A stretch of 64,000 nt of DNA from Bacteroidales bacterium (GTDB lineage Bacteria > Bacteroidota > Bacteroidia > Bacteroidales > UBA932). The DNA lies in contig JAFXVX010000017.1 in NCBI GenBank assembly GCA_017534745.1, forward strand, positions 1-64,000, read 5' to 3'. Shown here piece by piece: positions 1 to 10,242 of this stretch (positions within the stretch are counted from its first letter, which is position 1; each line of letters opens with the position of its first letter). The notes beneath the pieces are model-generated. The model saw nothing but the letters and a program-made list of their open reading frames with translations, did no database searches and was not told the DNA's origin. A program made the translations under genes and the position numbers.

Positions 1-802
<802 letters not shown>

Positions 803-864
803 AATGGCTCTCGATGAAATTGCAATCTCCACAACTTGAAGAAAAAACTTCTTCTCGTTACTCC

Positions 865-885
865 GCGGCTGCATCACGCAGCCGC
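865..885. other. perfect 8-bp hairpin in the 23S leader
   Basis: GCGGCTGC-(5 nt)-GCAGCCGC forms a perfect stem about 60 nt before the mature 23S 5' end. No T-tract follows on the minus strand, so it is more likely a leader or processing structure than a terminator. The rest of 803-1122 (about 320 bp) holds only the leader and the two divergent promoters. Confidence 0.5.
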
Positions 886-938
886 TCTACAGACTTTCTC
901 TTTCTGTTGATTGCTTTTTTTCCTCGTGTTTTCTCTCT

Positions 939-954
939 CAATAAGTCAAAGATC
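939..954 (-). promoter_or_regulatory. boxA-like antitermination motif in the 23S leader
   Basis: The minus strand carries GATCTTTGACTTATTG. It closely resembles the CTTTGAC-ATATTG element I know from leaders of Bacteroides rRNA operons, where it is taken as boxA. Its position about 45 nt after the predicted start supports a dedicated rRNA-type transcript. Confidence 0.55.
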
Positions 955-1002
955 TAACCCCGGAAAAACCCCTCGAAAGAGGCCGTTTTTCAAACGGGAC
1001 TG

Positions 1003-1033
1003 CAAAGGTAGAAACTTTTTTTGAACTGGCAAA
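1003..1033 (-). promoter_or_regulatory. Bacteroidota-type promoter for the 23S rRNA gene
   Basis: On the minus strand TTTG (1033-1030) is followed after exactly 19 nt by TACCTTTG (1010-1003), a full match to the Bacteroidota -33/-7 consensus TTTG-N19-TAnnTTTG. Transcription would start near 998 and run through a ~195-nt leader into the 23S gene. A partial duplicate (CTTTGCAGACC, around 1079-1069) lies just upstream. Confidence 0.8.
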
Positions 1034-1093
1034 TTTTTTTTGACAAATTTTCATTTAATCTTCAAAAGGTCTGCAAAGGGGAATTATTATATA

Positions 1094-1101
1094 TATATTT
1101 G
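1094..1101 (+). promoter_or_regulatory. -7 promoter box of the OPT transporter/pepT operon
   Basis: TATATTTG matches TAnnTTTG and lies 21 nt before the ATG at 1123. No clear TTTG is seen at -33. It argues against the upstream TTG start at 1021, which would put the promoter inside the gene. Confidence 0.55.
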
Positions 1102-1122
1102 TATAACCTTAACGGTAAAAAT

Positions 1123-3108
1123 ATGGAAGAAAAAGAGAAAATCGCGCTCCCTGAGAACGCACAGCGGGAGCTCAGGCCCGGCGAGGAGTACAAGCCCCTC
1201 CTGTCGCCGCTCAAGAATTATGCGGAAGTGACTCCGTATTCGGTAGTGATGGGCCTCATCATGGTCATCATATTTTCCGCTGCGGCGGCCTACCTGGGGC
1301 TGAAGATCGGCCAGGTGTTCGAAGCGGCGATTCCGATAGCGATAATCGCCGTCGGCGTGAGCGGCGCCCTGCGCAAGAAAAGCGCGCTGGGCCAGAACGT
1401 CATCATCCAGTCCATCGGAGGATGCTCCGGGGCCGTGGTGGCTGGCGCCATATTCACCCTGCCGGCAATATATATCCTCCAGGACAAATATCCGGAGCTG
1501 TCGGTCAACTTCACCCAGATGGTAATTTCTTCCCTGTTGGGAGGTGTCCTTGGAATCCTGTTCCTGATCCCGTTCCGTAAATATTTCGTTAAGGAGATGC
1601 ACGGGAAGTACCCGTTCCCGGAGGCGACGGCGACAACGCAGGTGCTCGTCAGCGGCGAGGCCGGCGGCAAAGGGGCGAAGACCCTGCTGGTGAGCGGCCT
1701 TATCGGCGGTATCTACGACTTCCTCGTCGCGACCGTCGGGACCTGGAGCGAGACCGTCTCCACGACGGTGCTCGGCATAGGCCAGACGATAGCCGACAAG
1801 GCGAAGGTGGTGCTCAAGCTCAACACCGGCGCAGCGGTGCTCGGCCTAGGATATATAATAGGTCTCAAGTACGCATTCATCATCTGCTGCGGTTCCCTGC
1901 TGGTCTGGCTCATTATAATCCCCGGGATGAACCTCATCTGGGGTGGCAGCGTCATCGATCTCATGGGGACAGGTGTAGTGGACACCATCGGCTCTATGGC
2001 CCCCGAGCAGATATTCAAGGACTACGCACGCCACATCGGCATCGGCGGCATCGCGATGGCCGGCATCATCGGTATCATCAAGTCCTTCGGAGTGATCAAA
2101 TCCGCCGTCGGCCTCGCCGCTAAGGAGTTCGGCAAAAAGGGCGGCGACAAGAAGGCCGACGAGCTGCGCACCGAGCAGGATCTGCCGATGAGCATCATCG
2201 TTCCGGGGATCGTGATTACGCTCCTTGCCGTGTTCGCGTTCTTCGCTTTCGGCGGGGTCGTCAATAACGTTTGGCAGGCGCTGATCGCGCTCGTGGTGGT
2301 AGGAGTAATTTCATTCCTGTTTACGACGGTAGCGGCGAACGCCATAGCTATCGTGGGATCGAACCCCGTCAGCGGCATGACGCTGATGACGCTGATCCTG
2401 GCCTCGCTGGTCCTTGTGGCCGTCGGACTAAAGGGCAGCGCCGGGATGGCGGCCGCTGCGATCATCGGCGGAGTCGTCTGCACGGCGCTTTCGGTAGCCG
2501 GATCCTTCATCACCGATCTCAAGATCGGCTACTGGATCGGCTCGACGCCGCGCAAGCAGGAGGGGTGGAAGTTCCTCGGCGTGGCAGTGTCCGCCGTCAC
2601 GGTGTGCGGGGTTATGCTGATTCTTAACAAGACCTATGGTTTCACAGGGGATAACGCACTCACAGCGCCCCAGGCCAATGCGATGGCCGCCGTCATAGAG
2701 CCGATGATGAACGGCGGCGGCGCCCCCTGGCTCCTCTACGGCATCGGCGCCGCTATCGCCATTATCCTCACCCTCTGCAAGGTGCCGGCCCTGCCGTTCG
2801 CCCTCGGCATGTTCATCCCGATTGACCTCAACCTGCCGCTCCTTGTCGGCGGCGCGATTGCGTGGTTCGTTTCCACCCGCTCCAAGGATGCCGCGGTCAA
2901 CAACGCCAGGCAGGAGAAAGGCACGCTCATCGCCTCCGGCTTCATCGCCGGCGGTGCCCTCATGGGTGTGGTGAGCGCAATCCTCAAGTTCGCCGGCGTC
3001 GATTGGTTCCTCACCGGCTGGCACGCCGCCTACGGTGAGGCCGTCGCCCTTCTCCCCTTCATCGCGATATGCGCATACATGATTTACAGTTCCAAAAAAA
3101 CCGAATAA
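1123..3108 (+). CDS. OPT family oligopeptide transporter
   Basis: This 661-residue inner-membrane protein is made almost wholly of hydrophobic segments. A short charged N-terminus ([14 protein letters not shown]) precedes about 14-16 predicted membrane helices. Family features are [14 protein letters not shown] near residue 65, the [14 protein letters not shown] stretch near 165 and the repeated Gly-rich helices of the OPT/YSL superfamily. Members move small peptides or metal chelates by proton symport. The ATG at 1123 is chosen because the longer frame from TTG 1021 runs through the promoter. Its TAA overlaps the next ATG by one base (TAATG), so it is translationally coupled to peptidase T. 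That pairing suggests uptake and cleavage of short peptides. Substrate is inferred from family and context only. Confidence 0.9.
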   Translation: MEEKEKIALPENAQRELRPGEEYKPLLSPLKNYAEVTPYSVVMGLIMVIIFSAAAAYLGLKIGQVFEAAIPIAIIAVGVSGALRKKSALGQNVIIQSIGGCSGAVVAGAIFTLPAIYILQDKYPELSVNFTQMVISSLLGGVLGILFLIPFRKYFVKEMHGKYPFPEATATTQVLVSGEAGGKGAKTLLVSGLIGGIYDFLVATVGTWSETVSTTVLGIGQTIADKAKVVLKLNTGAAVLGLGYIIGLKYAFIICCGSLLVWLIIIPGMNLIWGGSVIDLMGTGVVDTIGSMAPEQIFKDYARHIGIGGIAMAGIIGIIKSFGVIKSAVGLAAKEFGKKGGDKKADELRTEQDLPMSIIVPGIVITLLAVFAFFAFGGVVNNVWQALIALVVVGVISFLFTTVAANAIAIVGSNPVSGMTLMTLILASLVLVAVGLKGSAGMAAAAIIGGVVCTALSVAGSFITDLKIGYWIGSTPRKQEGWKFLGVAVSAVTVCGVMLILNKTYGFTGDNALTAPQANAMAAVIEPMMNGGGAPWLLYGIGAAIAIILTLCKVPALPFALGMFIPIDLNLPLLVGGAIAWFVSTRSKDAAVNNARQEKGTLIASGFIAGGALMGVVSAILKFAGVDWFLTGWHAAYGEAVALLPFIAICAYMIYSSKKTE

Positions 3109-4331
3109 TGGAAAATATACTTGACAGATTTTTGAGGTACGTGTCGGTGGACACGTGCTCGGACGAGGAGTCGGAGTCGCAGCCTTCGACGGCGAAGCAG
3201 CTGGACCTGCTCAGGATGCTGCGGGACGAGCTGCAGGCTCTCGGCGTTGAAGCGACACTGGATGAATACGGATACGTGATGGGCTCGATCCCGTCAAATG
3301 CGGGCGACGGCCTGCCGGCGGTGGGCTTCATCGCCCACGTGGACACCTCGCCGGACGCCTCCGGCAAGGATGTAAAGCCGCAGATTATCAAGGATTATGA
3401 CGGCGGCGACATAGCCCTCAGGGGCGTGCCGGGGCTGTTCCTGAAGCCCGCCGAGTTCCCCGAGCTTCTCCACTACAAGGGCCAGACCCTCATCACGACC
3501 GACGGCACGACCCTTCTCGGGGCCGACGACAAGGCGGGCGTCGCGGAGATTATGAACGCCGTGCAGTACATCGTGGAGCATCCGGAGTTCAAGCACGGCC
3601 CGATCAAGATCGGGTTCACGCCCGATGAGGAGATCGGCCGCGGCGTCGTCAAGTTCGACGTGAAGAAATTCGGCGCCGACTATGCCTACACGATGGACGG
3701 CGGCGAGATCGGCGAACTGGAGTTCGAGAACTTCAACGCCGCCTCAGCCAAGCTCCACATCCAGGGCCGCAACGTCCACCCCGGCTACGCCAAGGACAAA
3801 ATGAAAAACGCCATTCTGATAGCCCAGGAGTTGAACGCGCTGCTCCCCGTGAGGGAGCGCCCGGAGAACACCTCCGGCTACGAAGGCTTCTTCCATATCA
3901 TAAGTTTCAACGGCACCGTGGAGCAGGCGGATTTCTCATACATTATCCGTGACCACGACCGCGCCCTCTTCGAGAAGAAGAAGGCGGTCGTGCAGGAGTG
4001 CGTCGATTTCATCAATGCCCGCTACGGCGAAGGCACGGCCTCGGTTGTCATCAAGGACCAGTACTACAACATGAGGCAGCAGGTCGAGCCTCACTACCAC
4101 GTTGTCGAGAAGGCGATAAAGGCGATGGAAGCCGAGGGGATAAAGCCCAAGGTCCAGCCCATCCGAGGCGGGACCGACGGGGCCAACCTCAGCTTCATGG
4201 GACTCCCCTGCCCGAACATCTTCGCCGGCGGCCTCAACTTCCACGGCAAGATGGAGTTCGTCCCTCTCGAGAGCATCGAAGCCGCCTCCCGCGTCATCCT
4301 CGGCATCATCCGCCTCTACGCCGAGGGGTAG
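3108..4331 (+). CDS. pepT: peptidase T (tripeptide aminopeptidase, M20 family)
   Basis: This 407-residue cytosolic metallopeptidase removes the N-terminal residue of tripeptides. The two-zinc M20 motifs are present: HVD (H77, D79), GADDKAG (D140-D141), the TPDEE segment with the general-base Glu and its neighbour (E174-E175), [11 protein letters not shown] for the dimerisation/lid domain, and the C-terminal [12 protein letters not shown] and NFHGKMEFV segments. Length is normal for PepT (about 408). The start is the ATG that overlaps the stop of the OPT transporter, giving a two-gene peptide-utilisation operon. The gene ends 44 bp before a 110-bp palindromic element that probably terminates it. 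Confidence 0.95.
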   Translation: MENILDRFLRYVSVDTCSDEESESQPSTAKQLDLLRMLRDELQALGVEATLDEYGYVMGSIPSNAGDGLPAVGFIAHVDTSPDASGKDVKPQIIKDYDGGDIALRGVPGLFLKPAEFPELLHYKGQTLITTDGTTLLGADDKAGVAEIMNAVQYIVEHPEFKHGPIKIGFTPDEEIGRGVVKFDVKKFGADYAYTMDGGEIGELEFENFNAASAKLHIQGRNVHPGYAKDKMKNAILIAQELNALLPVRERPENTSGYEGFFHIISFNGTVEQADFSYIIRDHDRALFEKKKAVVQECVDFINARYGEGTASVVIKDQYYNMRQQVEPHYHVVEKAIKAMEAEGIKPKVQPIRGGTDGANLSFMGLPCPNIFAGGLNFHGKMEFVPLESIEAASRVILGIIRLYAEG

Positions 4332-4375
4332 ATGCGGCATCCGCGCGACGATGCTGCCGCTGCTCCAGCTGGCGA

Positions 4376-4485
4376 CCATGGCGGACAAGTCGCTAACAAT
4401 CAATATATTAAACAAAACCCTATGCTCATTTTTGCGCATAGGGTTTCACGTATCTTATTAACAGTCAGCATTATGGCCGCCACGC
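4376..4485. repeat. 110-bp palindromic element, copy 1 (convergent-gene terminator)
   Basis: The core AAAACCCTATGC (4414-4425) and GCATAGGGTTT (4436-4446) form a stem with U/A-rich flanks. The outer arms CCATGGCGG (4376) and CCGCCACGC (to 4485) align without gaps to copies 2 and 3 at the same 110-bp length. It lies between pepT (+) and the isomerase-like gene (-) and overlaps the last 15 bases of the latter. The most degenerate of the three copies. Confidence 0.8.
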
Positions 4486-5913
4486 CAGATTTTTGCGGAT
4501 GGCGGAGACCCAGTCGCCGGGGAGGATGACGTGGTGGTTGCCCAGCGGCTCGCGGAGGAAGTAGTCGGCGAGCGCGACAACGCCGGCGACGGAGGCAGAG
4601 GCATCAGCAACAGCGCTTCCGACGGCGGAGACAGAGGCCTCAGCGGCGGGGGCGAGGTGGGAAGGCGATGGCTCGGCCGGGGCGGCGGGGCGGAGGAGGA
4701 CCTGGGTGCGGCAGAGGTTGTTGGCGTAGGGGTTGTCCACGAGGATGGCGGGGGCGAGGAAGAAACGGTCCATCGAGGCGCCGACCTTGAAGAGGGTCAC
4801 GGGGCCTTTGGAGAACTCGCCGTGGACGGCAACACCGATGCCGGACTCGAAGTGGGTGTCGTAGCAGTAATTATCGACGATATTCAGCGGGACCGTGCAG
4901 TGGGCGAACAGGAAACCCTCCTCGCGGATACGTGAGAGGTTGACCTGGAAGCCGGGAGTACCGGCGATTTTTTTCGCGATAGCCATAGTGACCATGGCGG
5001 GGACGTCGCCCTCGCAGGTTGCAGTGATGCCTTCAGCGTTAAGGATGGCAAGCGCCATACAGCCAGTGGATCCGACGGTGCCGAGAAGGTCGAAGCACCG
5101 GAGGGTCAGGCCCTGAAGGGAGTATTTCCGGACAATACGGGAGAGTGCCCCGTAGATTTCCAGAGCCTTGTCGAAGTCGCCGGCCTTAAATGGGACGCCG
5201 TATTTCGGAGTGTTGAGGGAATTGAGCCTGATAGCGTCCGGGATGGAGAAGCCGCCGACGCGGATTTCGTCAAGGAGTTCATCCATGGAGATATCGATAA
5301 TCTCCACGCCGAAGCGTTCGCGCGCCTTGGCGTAGTCCACCTCGCTGCTGATGAGCCAGTCGGAGGGACGCCCGACAACTCCGAGCCGCACGCCCTCGAG
5401 CAGGCGTTCCGCCCCCTCGACGGGGAGAGATTTCTCGACTTCGCTCGAAATGACAGAAGCGGAGCTTGGCAAGGCGGCGAGGCGTGCGGCGACGGAGGCA
5501 GGTGTACCGTGGATGATCTCGCCGGAGAGGCCGCGGAGGCGGAGGAAGGAAAGGATCTCCATCGACGCAGCGAGGGAGTTGCTCTCCCCGCTGGTGAGGA
5601 GGGTGAAGTGAGATTTCTCCGCTCGCTGTCGCTCGGTCGAAATGACAGAAGACGGAGATTCTCTCGCTTCGCTCGGAATGACAGAACCGTCTCCGAAGAA
5701 GGTCTGGAGGAAAAGGCCCTCGGTGCCGCCGGTGCGAATGTAGAGGACCTCGCGGCCGGACGGGAAGGTGCCCCAGGTGGAGAAGTCGTTGTGGAAGATG
5801 AATTCGACACCGCCGCAGGAGAGGATGTCCTTGATGAAGCGGTCGTCCGCGGGGGACGGGATGACCTCCGAATGAAGCGGAGAGGCCAGCGAGTAGAGGT
5901 GAATCTTAGTCAT
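4471..5913 (-). CDS. L-fucose/L-arabinose isomerase-fold family protein
   Basis: This 480-residue cytosolic protein has a C-terminal half resembling the fucose/arabinose isomerase family: a CEGDVPAMVTMAI segment, FAHCTVPLN, the MDRFFLAPA/NPYANNLCRTQ block and GNHHVILPGDW near the end, consistent with metal-binding and sugar-binding residues. The substrate cannot be named. The ATG at 5913 is used because a TAnnTTTG box lies 7 nt upstream; the longer frame to 6063 is rejected. Three copies of the TCATTTCGA-type repeat are translated in frame (about residues 77-101 and 152-163, reading VISTE..EKS and VISSEVEKS). An Ala/Ser/Pro-rich stretch near residue 420 separates two conserved blocks. The 3' end overlaps palindromic copy 1. 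Monocistronic. Confidence 0.7.
   Translation of the reverse strand: MTKIHLYSLASPLHSEVIPSPADDRFIKDILSCGGVEFIFHNDFSTWGTFPSGREVLYIRTGGTEGLFLQTFFGDGSVIPSEARESPSSVISTERQRAEKSHFTLLTSGESNSLAASMEILSFLRLRGLSGEIIHGTPASVAARLAALPSSASVISSEVEKSLPVEGAERLLEGVRLGVVGRPSDWLISSEVDYAKARERFGVEIIDISMDELLDEIRVGGFSIPDAIRLNSLNTPKYGVPFKAGDFDKALEIYGALSRIVRKYSLQGLTLRCFDLLGTVGSTGCMALAILNAEGITATCEGDVPAMVTMAIAKKIAGTPGFQVNLSRIREEGFLFAHCTVPLNIVDNYCYDTHFESGIGVAVHGEFSKGPVTLFKVGASMDRFFLAPAILVDNPYANNLCRTQVLLRPAAPAEPSPSHLAPAAEASVSAVGSAVADASASVAGVVALADYFLREPLGNHHVILPGDWVSAIRKNLAWRP
5427..5456. repeat. TCATTTCGA/GAGAAATCTC dispersed repeat, in frame in the isomerase gene
   Basis: Reads GAGATTTCTCGACTTCGCTCGAAATGACAG on plus (given here as one 30-bp unit, positions 5427-5456; key blocks GAGATTTCTC and GAAATGACA). 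It encodes VISSEVEKS on the minus strand without disrupting the frame. Confidence 0.8.
5610..5684. repeat. two tandem copies of the TCATTTCGA-type repeat inside the isomerase gene
   Basis: Unit one occupies 5610-5647 and unit two 5654-5684, both in the same orientation as the copy at 5427. Each begins GAGATT(T)CTC and ends GAAATGACA or GGAATGACA. Translated in frame as parts of the N-terminal third of the isomerase-like protein. Confidence 0.75.
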
Positions 5914-5920
5914 ATCAGTA

Positions 5921-5928
5921 CAAAAGTA
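5921..5928 (-). promoter_or_regulatory. -7 promoter box of the isomerase-like gene
   Basis: Minus-strand TACTTTTG matches TAnnTTTG and ends 7 nt before the ATG at 5913, so the transcript would be nearly leaderless. It fixes the start codon. Confidence 0.6.
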
Positions 5929-6013
5929 ACAAAAAATCGACACACTGCCACCAGACGGCGAGTCCTGACTTAAGGTAACGGAAACCAGACCGGCAAAGAG
6001 CGACAAGATAATT

Positions 6014-6044
6014 TTTGACCTCAACGATATTTTCGCTAAATTTG
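6014..6044 (+). promoter_or_regulatory. promoter of the recJ-lysS-rRNA methyltransferase operon
   Basis: TTTG (6014-6017), 19-nt spacer, TAAATTTG (6037-6044): a full match to the Bacteroidota consensus. The 5' leader would be about 75 nt and contains AAAGGAGC before the recJ ATG. Confidence 0.75.
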
Positions 6045-6122
6045 CAGATTGCAGACAGAGCACGGCGAAACGTAGACAAGCTACGACGCAATAAGAAGTG
6101 GGAAAGGAGCAATTAGGCAGAT

Positions 6123-7856
6123 ATGACAGTTGAACGCAAATGGATACTCAAGCCGGAGGCGGACCCCGAAAAGGTCAGCCGGCTCAGCGCGGAGCTCGGT
6201 ATCGACAAGGTGCTGGCGGGGCTTCTGGTGAGCCGCGGTGTGTCCACGTTCGATGAGGCTCGCCGTTTCTTCCGTCCCTCGCTGGAGGACCTCCACGACC
6301 CGTTCCTGATGAAGGATATGGACAAGGCGGTGGAAAGGCTGCGTCGCGCGATTACCGGCGGTGAAAAGATCCTCGTCTATGGCGACTATGACGTCGATGG
6401 GACAACCGCCGTCTCGCTTGTCTATTCGTTCATACGCCGTTTCACCTCGAACGTCGATTTCTATATTCCCGACCGCTACGACGAAGGCTACGGCGTCTCC
6501 TATAAAGGGATCGACGCTGCGGCAAGCAGCGGCTGTTCGCTCATGATCACCCTCGACTGCGGCATCAAAGCCATCGACAAGGTGGCCTACGCCAAGGAAA
6601 AGGGTCTCGACGTCATCATCTGCGACCATCACCTGCCGGAGGCGGAGATTCCCAAGGCCGTGGCCGTCCTCGACCCCAAGAGGGAGGACTGCCACTACCC
6701 CTTCGACGACCTCTGCGGCTGCGGCGTCGGCTTCAAACTCGTCCAGGGCTATTCGGCGCGATACGGAGTCCCGTTCGAGACGCTTGAGCCCCTGCTCGAC
6801 ATCCTCGCGGTCGCTATCGCCTCGGACCTCGTGCTCATGACCGGGGAAAACCGCGTCCTCGCCCACTTCGGCCTCAGGCGCCTCAACAGCGACCCCTGCA
6901 AGGGCCTGCTGGCGATGATAAATCTCTCCAAGCTCGACCCCGGGCATGTAACCATCGATGACATCGTCTTCAAGATAGGCCCTCGCATCAACGCCGCAGG
7001 CCGTATGGAGTCCGGCCGTCTCGCCGTGGAACTCCTCACCGCAGCGACCGACGAGGAAGCCATCGAAATGGGCGAGAAGATCAACGACAACAACAACGAG
7101 CGCAAGAGCATCGACCGCGAGATTACAAAGGACGCCATAGAGATGGTCCGCAGCGGCCAGGCCCTTTGCTCCGACCACGCGACCATCGTCTATAACCCCG
7201 AATGGAACAAGGGCGTCGTCGGCATCGTCGCCTCGCGCCTTGTGGAGGCGTTCTACAAGCCGACGGTGGTGCTCACGAAGTCCAACGGCTTCGTGACCGG
7301 TTCGGCGAGGAGCGTCCGCGGCTTCGACCTTTACGAAGCCATCGAAAGCTGCGCGGACCTCATGGAGAACTTCGGCGGCCACGTCTATGCCGCCGGGTTG
7401 ACCCTGAAGGAGGAGCACCTCGAAGAGTTCGCCGAAAGGATGAACCGCTTTATCTCCGGCAAGATAGTGCCGGAGATGCTGGTTCCTGTCGTGGAGGCCG
7501 ACTCCAAGATAGATTTCGCGGCGATCACCCCGAAGTTTTTCCGCATACTGAAGCAGTTCCAGCCGTTCGGGCCGGGCAATTCAAACCCCGTTTTCATCAC
7601 TGAAGACGTATATGACTCCGGCAACGGCCGCAAGGTCGGCGCGGAGGGCGTCCATATGCGCCTGGATCTCGTGGAAGGGAACCAGCCGTATCGCCAGATC
7701 CCGGCGATAGCCTTCAACATGTCAGAGTACTACGACTACATCCGCGAAGGCAACCCCATCGACATCTGCTACTCGATAGTTGAGAACTTCTACCGCGGCA
7801 GCTCCTCCGTCCAGCTCCGCATCAAGGACATGAAAGAACATAACGATTTAATATAA
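6123..7856 (+). CDS. recJ: single-stranded-DNA-specific exonuclease RecJ
   Basis: This 577-residue cytosolic nuclease degrades ssDNA 5' to 3' in recombination and mismatch repair. DHH-family motifs are complete: GDYDVDG at 87-93, the DCG motif at 145-147, CDHH at 167-170 and [13 protein letters not shown] near 232. The DHHA1-type motif FGGHVYAAG lies near 417, and a C-terminal OB-like domain ends with RLDLVEG...IPAIAFN. Length is typical. An AAAGGAGC ribosome-binding site precedes the ATG. The last bases (ATAATGG) overlap the start of lysS, so the two are coupled. Confidence 0.96.
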   Translation: MTVERKWILKPEADPEKVSRLSAELGIDKVLAGLLVSRGVSTFDEARRFFRPSLEDLHDPFLMKDMDKAVERLRRAITGGEKILVYGDYDVDGTTAVSLVYSFIRRFTSNVDFYIPDRYDEGYGVSYKGIDAAASSGCSLMITLDCGIKAIDKVAYAKEKGLDVIICDHHLPEAEIPKAVAVLDPKREDCHYPFDDLCGCGVGFKLVQGYSARYGVPFETLEPLLDILAVAIASDLVLMTGENRVLAHFGLRRLNSDPCKGLLAMINLSKLDPGHVTIDDIVFKIGPRINAAGRMESGRLAVELLTAATDEEAIEMGEKINDNNNERKSIDREITKDAIEMVRSGQALCSDHATIVYNPEWNKGVVGIVASRLVEAFYKPTVVLTKSNGFVTGSARSVRGFDLYEAIESCADLMENFGGHVYAAGLTLKEEHLEEFAERMNRFISGKIVPEMLVPVVEADSKIDFAAITPKFFRILKQFQPFGPGNSNPVFITEDVYDSGNGRKVGAEGVHMRLDLVEGNQPYRQIPAIAFNMSEYYDYIREGNPIDICYSIVENFYRGSSSVQLRIKDMKEHNDLI

Positions 7857-9367
7857 TGGCAATTACTGATCTTAGCGAACAGGAGATCCTCCGCAGGGAA
7901 TCCCTGTCGAAAATAAGGGAACTCGGAATAGACCCGTACCCCGCAGCGCTGTATCCCGTCAACGCTTCCGCCGCTGAAATCCTTTCCGGCTTCAACGGCG
8001 AAAACTTCCAGAACGTCTGCATCGCCGGGCGCATAATGTCCCGCCGCATTATGGGTGCGGCCTCCTTCATGGAGCTTCAGGACGCCTCTGGCCGTATCCA
8101 GGTCTATGTCAAGCGCGACGAGATCTGCCCCGACGAGGACAAGACGATGTACAACACCGTGTTCAAAAAGCTCCTCGATATCGGAGATATCATCGGCATA
8201 AAGGGCTTCGCGTTCATCACCCAGACCGGCCAGCTGTCGGTCCACGCCAAAGAGCTGACCGTCCTCTCGAAGTCCCTGAAGGTCCTCCCCATCGTGAAGA
8301 CGGACGCCGACGGCACCGTCCACGACAGCTTCGACGACCCGGAGCTCCGCTACCGGCAGAGATATGTCGATCTCATAGTTAACCCTTCTGTCAAGGATGT
8401 CTTCATCAAGCGCTCAAAAATAGTCGCAACGATGAGGGAATACTTCAACGAAGCCGGCTGCCTCGAGGTGGAGACCCCCATCCTCCAGAGCATCCCCGGC
8501 GGCGCGACTGCCCGCCCGTTCATCACCCATCACAACGCCCTCGACGTCGATATGTACATGCGTATCGCCAACGAGCTCTATCTTAAGAGGCTCATAGTCG
8601 GCGGTTTCAACGGAGTCTATGAGTTCGCCAAGGACTTCCGCAACGAGGGCATGGACAAGACCCACAATCCGGAGTTCACCTGCATGGAGATCTACGTCGC
8701 CTACAAGGACTACAACTGGATGATGGCTTTTGTCGAGAAAATGCTCGAAAAGGTCGCCGTCGCCGTCAACGGCACGACGAAAGTCAAGATTATGGGCAAC
8801 GACGTGGATTTCGGCGGCACATACCGCCGTCTTCCCATCCTCGACGCCATAAAGGAATACGCCGGAGTGGATGTCAAAGGCATGGACGAGGCGCAGCTGC
8901 GCGCGACCTGCAAGCAGCTCGGCGTGGAGGTCTCCCCCGAAATGGGCGTCGGCAAGCTCATTGACGCCATTTTCGGCGAATACTGCGAAAAGAACCTCAT
9001 CCAGCCGACCTTCATCATCGACTACCCCGTCGAGATGTCCCCTCTCACCAAGCGCCACAGGAGCGACCCGACGCTCACCGAGCGTTTCGAGCTCTTCGTC
9101 TGCGGCAAGGAGCTCGCGAACGCCTACTCCGAGCTTAACGACCCGATCGACCAGCTCGAGAGGTTCCAGGAGCAGGCTGCCCTCAAGACCAAGGGCGACG
9201 ACGAGGCGATGTTCATCGACTACGACTTCGTGCGCGCACTCGAATACGGCATGCCTCCGACCTCCGGCCTCGGGATGGGCATCGACCGCCTCACTATGTT
9301 CCTCACCGGCGCAGAAACCATCCAGGACGTCCTCTTCTTCCCCATGATGAGGCCTGAAAAATTCTAG
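7856..9367 (+). CDS. lysS: lysine--tRNA ligase (class II)
   Basis: This 503-residue class II synthetase charges tRNA-Lys. The N-terminal OB-fold anticodon-binding domain is seen around residues 55-150 ([20 protein letters not shown]). Catalytic motif 2 reads [20 protein letters not shown] and motif 3 [14 protein letters not shown] near the C-terminus. Length matches bacterial LysRS. The start codon overlaps the recJ stop. A methyltransferase gene starts 5 nt after its stop, making a three-gene housekeeping operon. Confidence 0.97.
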   Translation: MAITDLSEQEILRRESLSKIRELGIDPYPAALYPVNASAAEILSGFNGENFQNVCIAGRIMSRRIMGAASFMELQDASGRIQVYVKRDEICPDEDKTMYNTVFKKLLDIGDIIGIKGFAFITQTGQLSVHAKELTVLSKSLKVLPIVKTDADGTVHDSFDDPELRYRQRYVDLIVNPSVKDVFIKRSKIVATMREYFNEAGCLEVETPILQSIPGGATARPFITHHNALDVDMYMRIANELYLKRLIVGGFNGVYEFAKDFRNEGMDKTHNPEFTCMEIYVAYKDYNWMMAFVEKMLEKVAVAVNGTTKVKIMGNDVDFGGTYRRLPILDAIKEYAGVDVKGMDEAQLRATCKQLGVEVSPEMGVGKLIDAIFGEYCEKNLIQPTFIIDYPVEMSPLTKRHRSDPTLTERFELFVCGKELANAYSELNDPIDQLERFQEQAALKTKGDDEAMFIDYDFVRALEYGMPPTSGLGMGIDRLTMFLTGAETIQDVLFFPMMRPEKF

Positions 9368-9372
9368 AAGCG

Positions 9373-10179
9373 ATGAGGACCGAAGAGGTCAGTTCGGCTT
9401 CCAACCCGAAATTCAAAAAGCTCCTGGCCCTTCAGGAGAAGTCCTCGCTGCGACGCAGCGATGGCCTTTTCGTCGTTGAGGGTCGCCGCGAGACGGAGAA
9501 CCTTCTCGAAGCGGGCTTCGTCCCTGAGACGCTGTTTCTCTGCCGTGAGCTGTTCCCGCTTCCGGACTTTCTCCTTGAGAAAGCCGCCGCGGCCAACCCG
9601 GACCTTCTTGTCGTAGAACTTCCCAAGGCCCTGTATGCCAAAGCGGCGTATCGCGAAAGTACAGAAGGAGTCATTGCAGAAGTCCGCTGCCGCGACCTCT
9701 CCCTCGAAGACCTCCACCTCAGCGAGAATCCCCTGATAGTGGTCCTCGAAGCGGTCGAGAAACCCGGCAACCTCGGCGCCGTGCTCCGCAGCGCGGACGC
9801 CGCCGGGGCCGACGCCGTCGTCATCTGCGACCCGCTTACCGACCTCTACAACCCCAACCTCATCCGCGCCTCCCTCGGGGCGGCCTTCACCGTCCCCTGC
9901 GTAGCCTGCACCAGCGGCGAGGCCATCGCCTGGCTCAAGCGCCGCGGCATCCGCATCCTCACCGCCCAGCTCCAGGACTCCAGTCTCTACTATGACGTCC
10001 CGATGACCGGCGGAACGGCAATCGTCATGGGCACCGAATCCACCGGCCTCACCGACGAGTGGCGCCGCGCCGCAGATGCTCACATCCGCATCCCGATGCT
10101 CGGCACCCTCGACTCCCTCAACGTCTCCGTCTCCGCCGCCATCCTCCTCTTCGAGGCCGTCCGGCAACGGCAGGGTTAA
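9373..10179 (+). CDS. TrmH/SpoU family RNA 2'-O-methyltransferase
   Basis: This 268-residue SPOUT-class enzyme probably methylates a ribose of 23S rRNA (RlmB-like) using S-adenosylmethionine. An N-terminal substrate-binding domain (SASNPKFKKLLAL...FVVEG) is followed by the knotted catalytic domain. That domain shows motif 1 EKPGNLGAVLRSA, motif 2 IVMGTESTGL and motif 3 IPMLGTLDSLNVSVSAAI, the SpoU signature with its Asn and Ser. The exact target nucleotide cannot be told. Its last codons (…AVRQRQG) contain a 20-bp sequence that recurs 1.48 kb downstream, beyond the ATPase gene, suggesting that DNA was inserted at the 3' end of this gene. Confidence 0.92.
   Translation: MRTEEVSSASNPKFKKLLALQEKSSLRRSDGLFVVEGRRETENLLEAGFVPETLFLCRELFPLPDFLLEKAAAANPDLLVVELPKALYAKAAYRESTEGVIAEVRCRDLSLEDLHLSENPLIVVLEAVEKPGNLGAVLRSADAAGADAVVICDPLTDLYNPNLIRASLGAAFTVPCVACTSGEAIAWLKRRGIRILTAQLQDSSLYYDVPMTGGTAIVMGTESTGLTDEWRRAADAHIRIPMLGTLDSLNVSVSAAILLFEAVRQRQG
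10154..10173. repeat. 20-bp direct repeat, left copy (3' end of the rRNA methyltransferase gene)
   Basis: AGGCCGTCCGGCAACGGCAG. It matches 19 of 20 bases of 11636-11655. Contains the small inverted repeat GCCGT...ACGGC. It lies inside the coding sequence of the methyltransferase. Confidence 0.8.
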
Positions 10180-10242
10180 GGCAAACGCAAGAGTCTTTTT
10201 CCTTATTTTACAGGCTCCATTTTCCGGACCATAGCCTTTCCA

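Noticed and set aside
1021..1122. Longer N-terminus of the OPT transporter from a TTG codon
   Set aside because: It would translate the promoter region; the ATG at 1123 gives a normal family N-terminus.
803..1122. Possible tRNA genes between the 23S gene and the transporter
   Set aside because: No cloverleaf or CCA end was found on either strand; the stretch is too AT-rich and is explained by leader and promoters.
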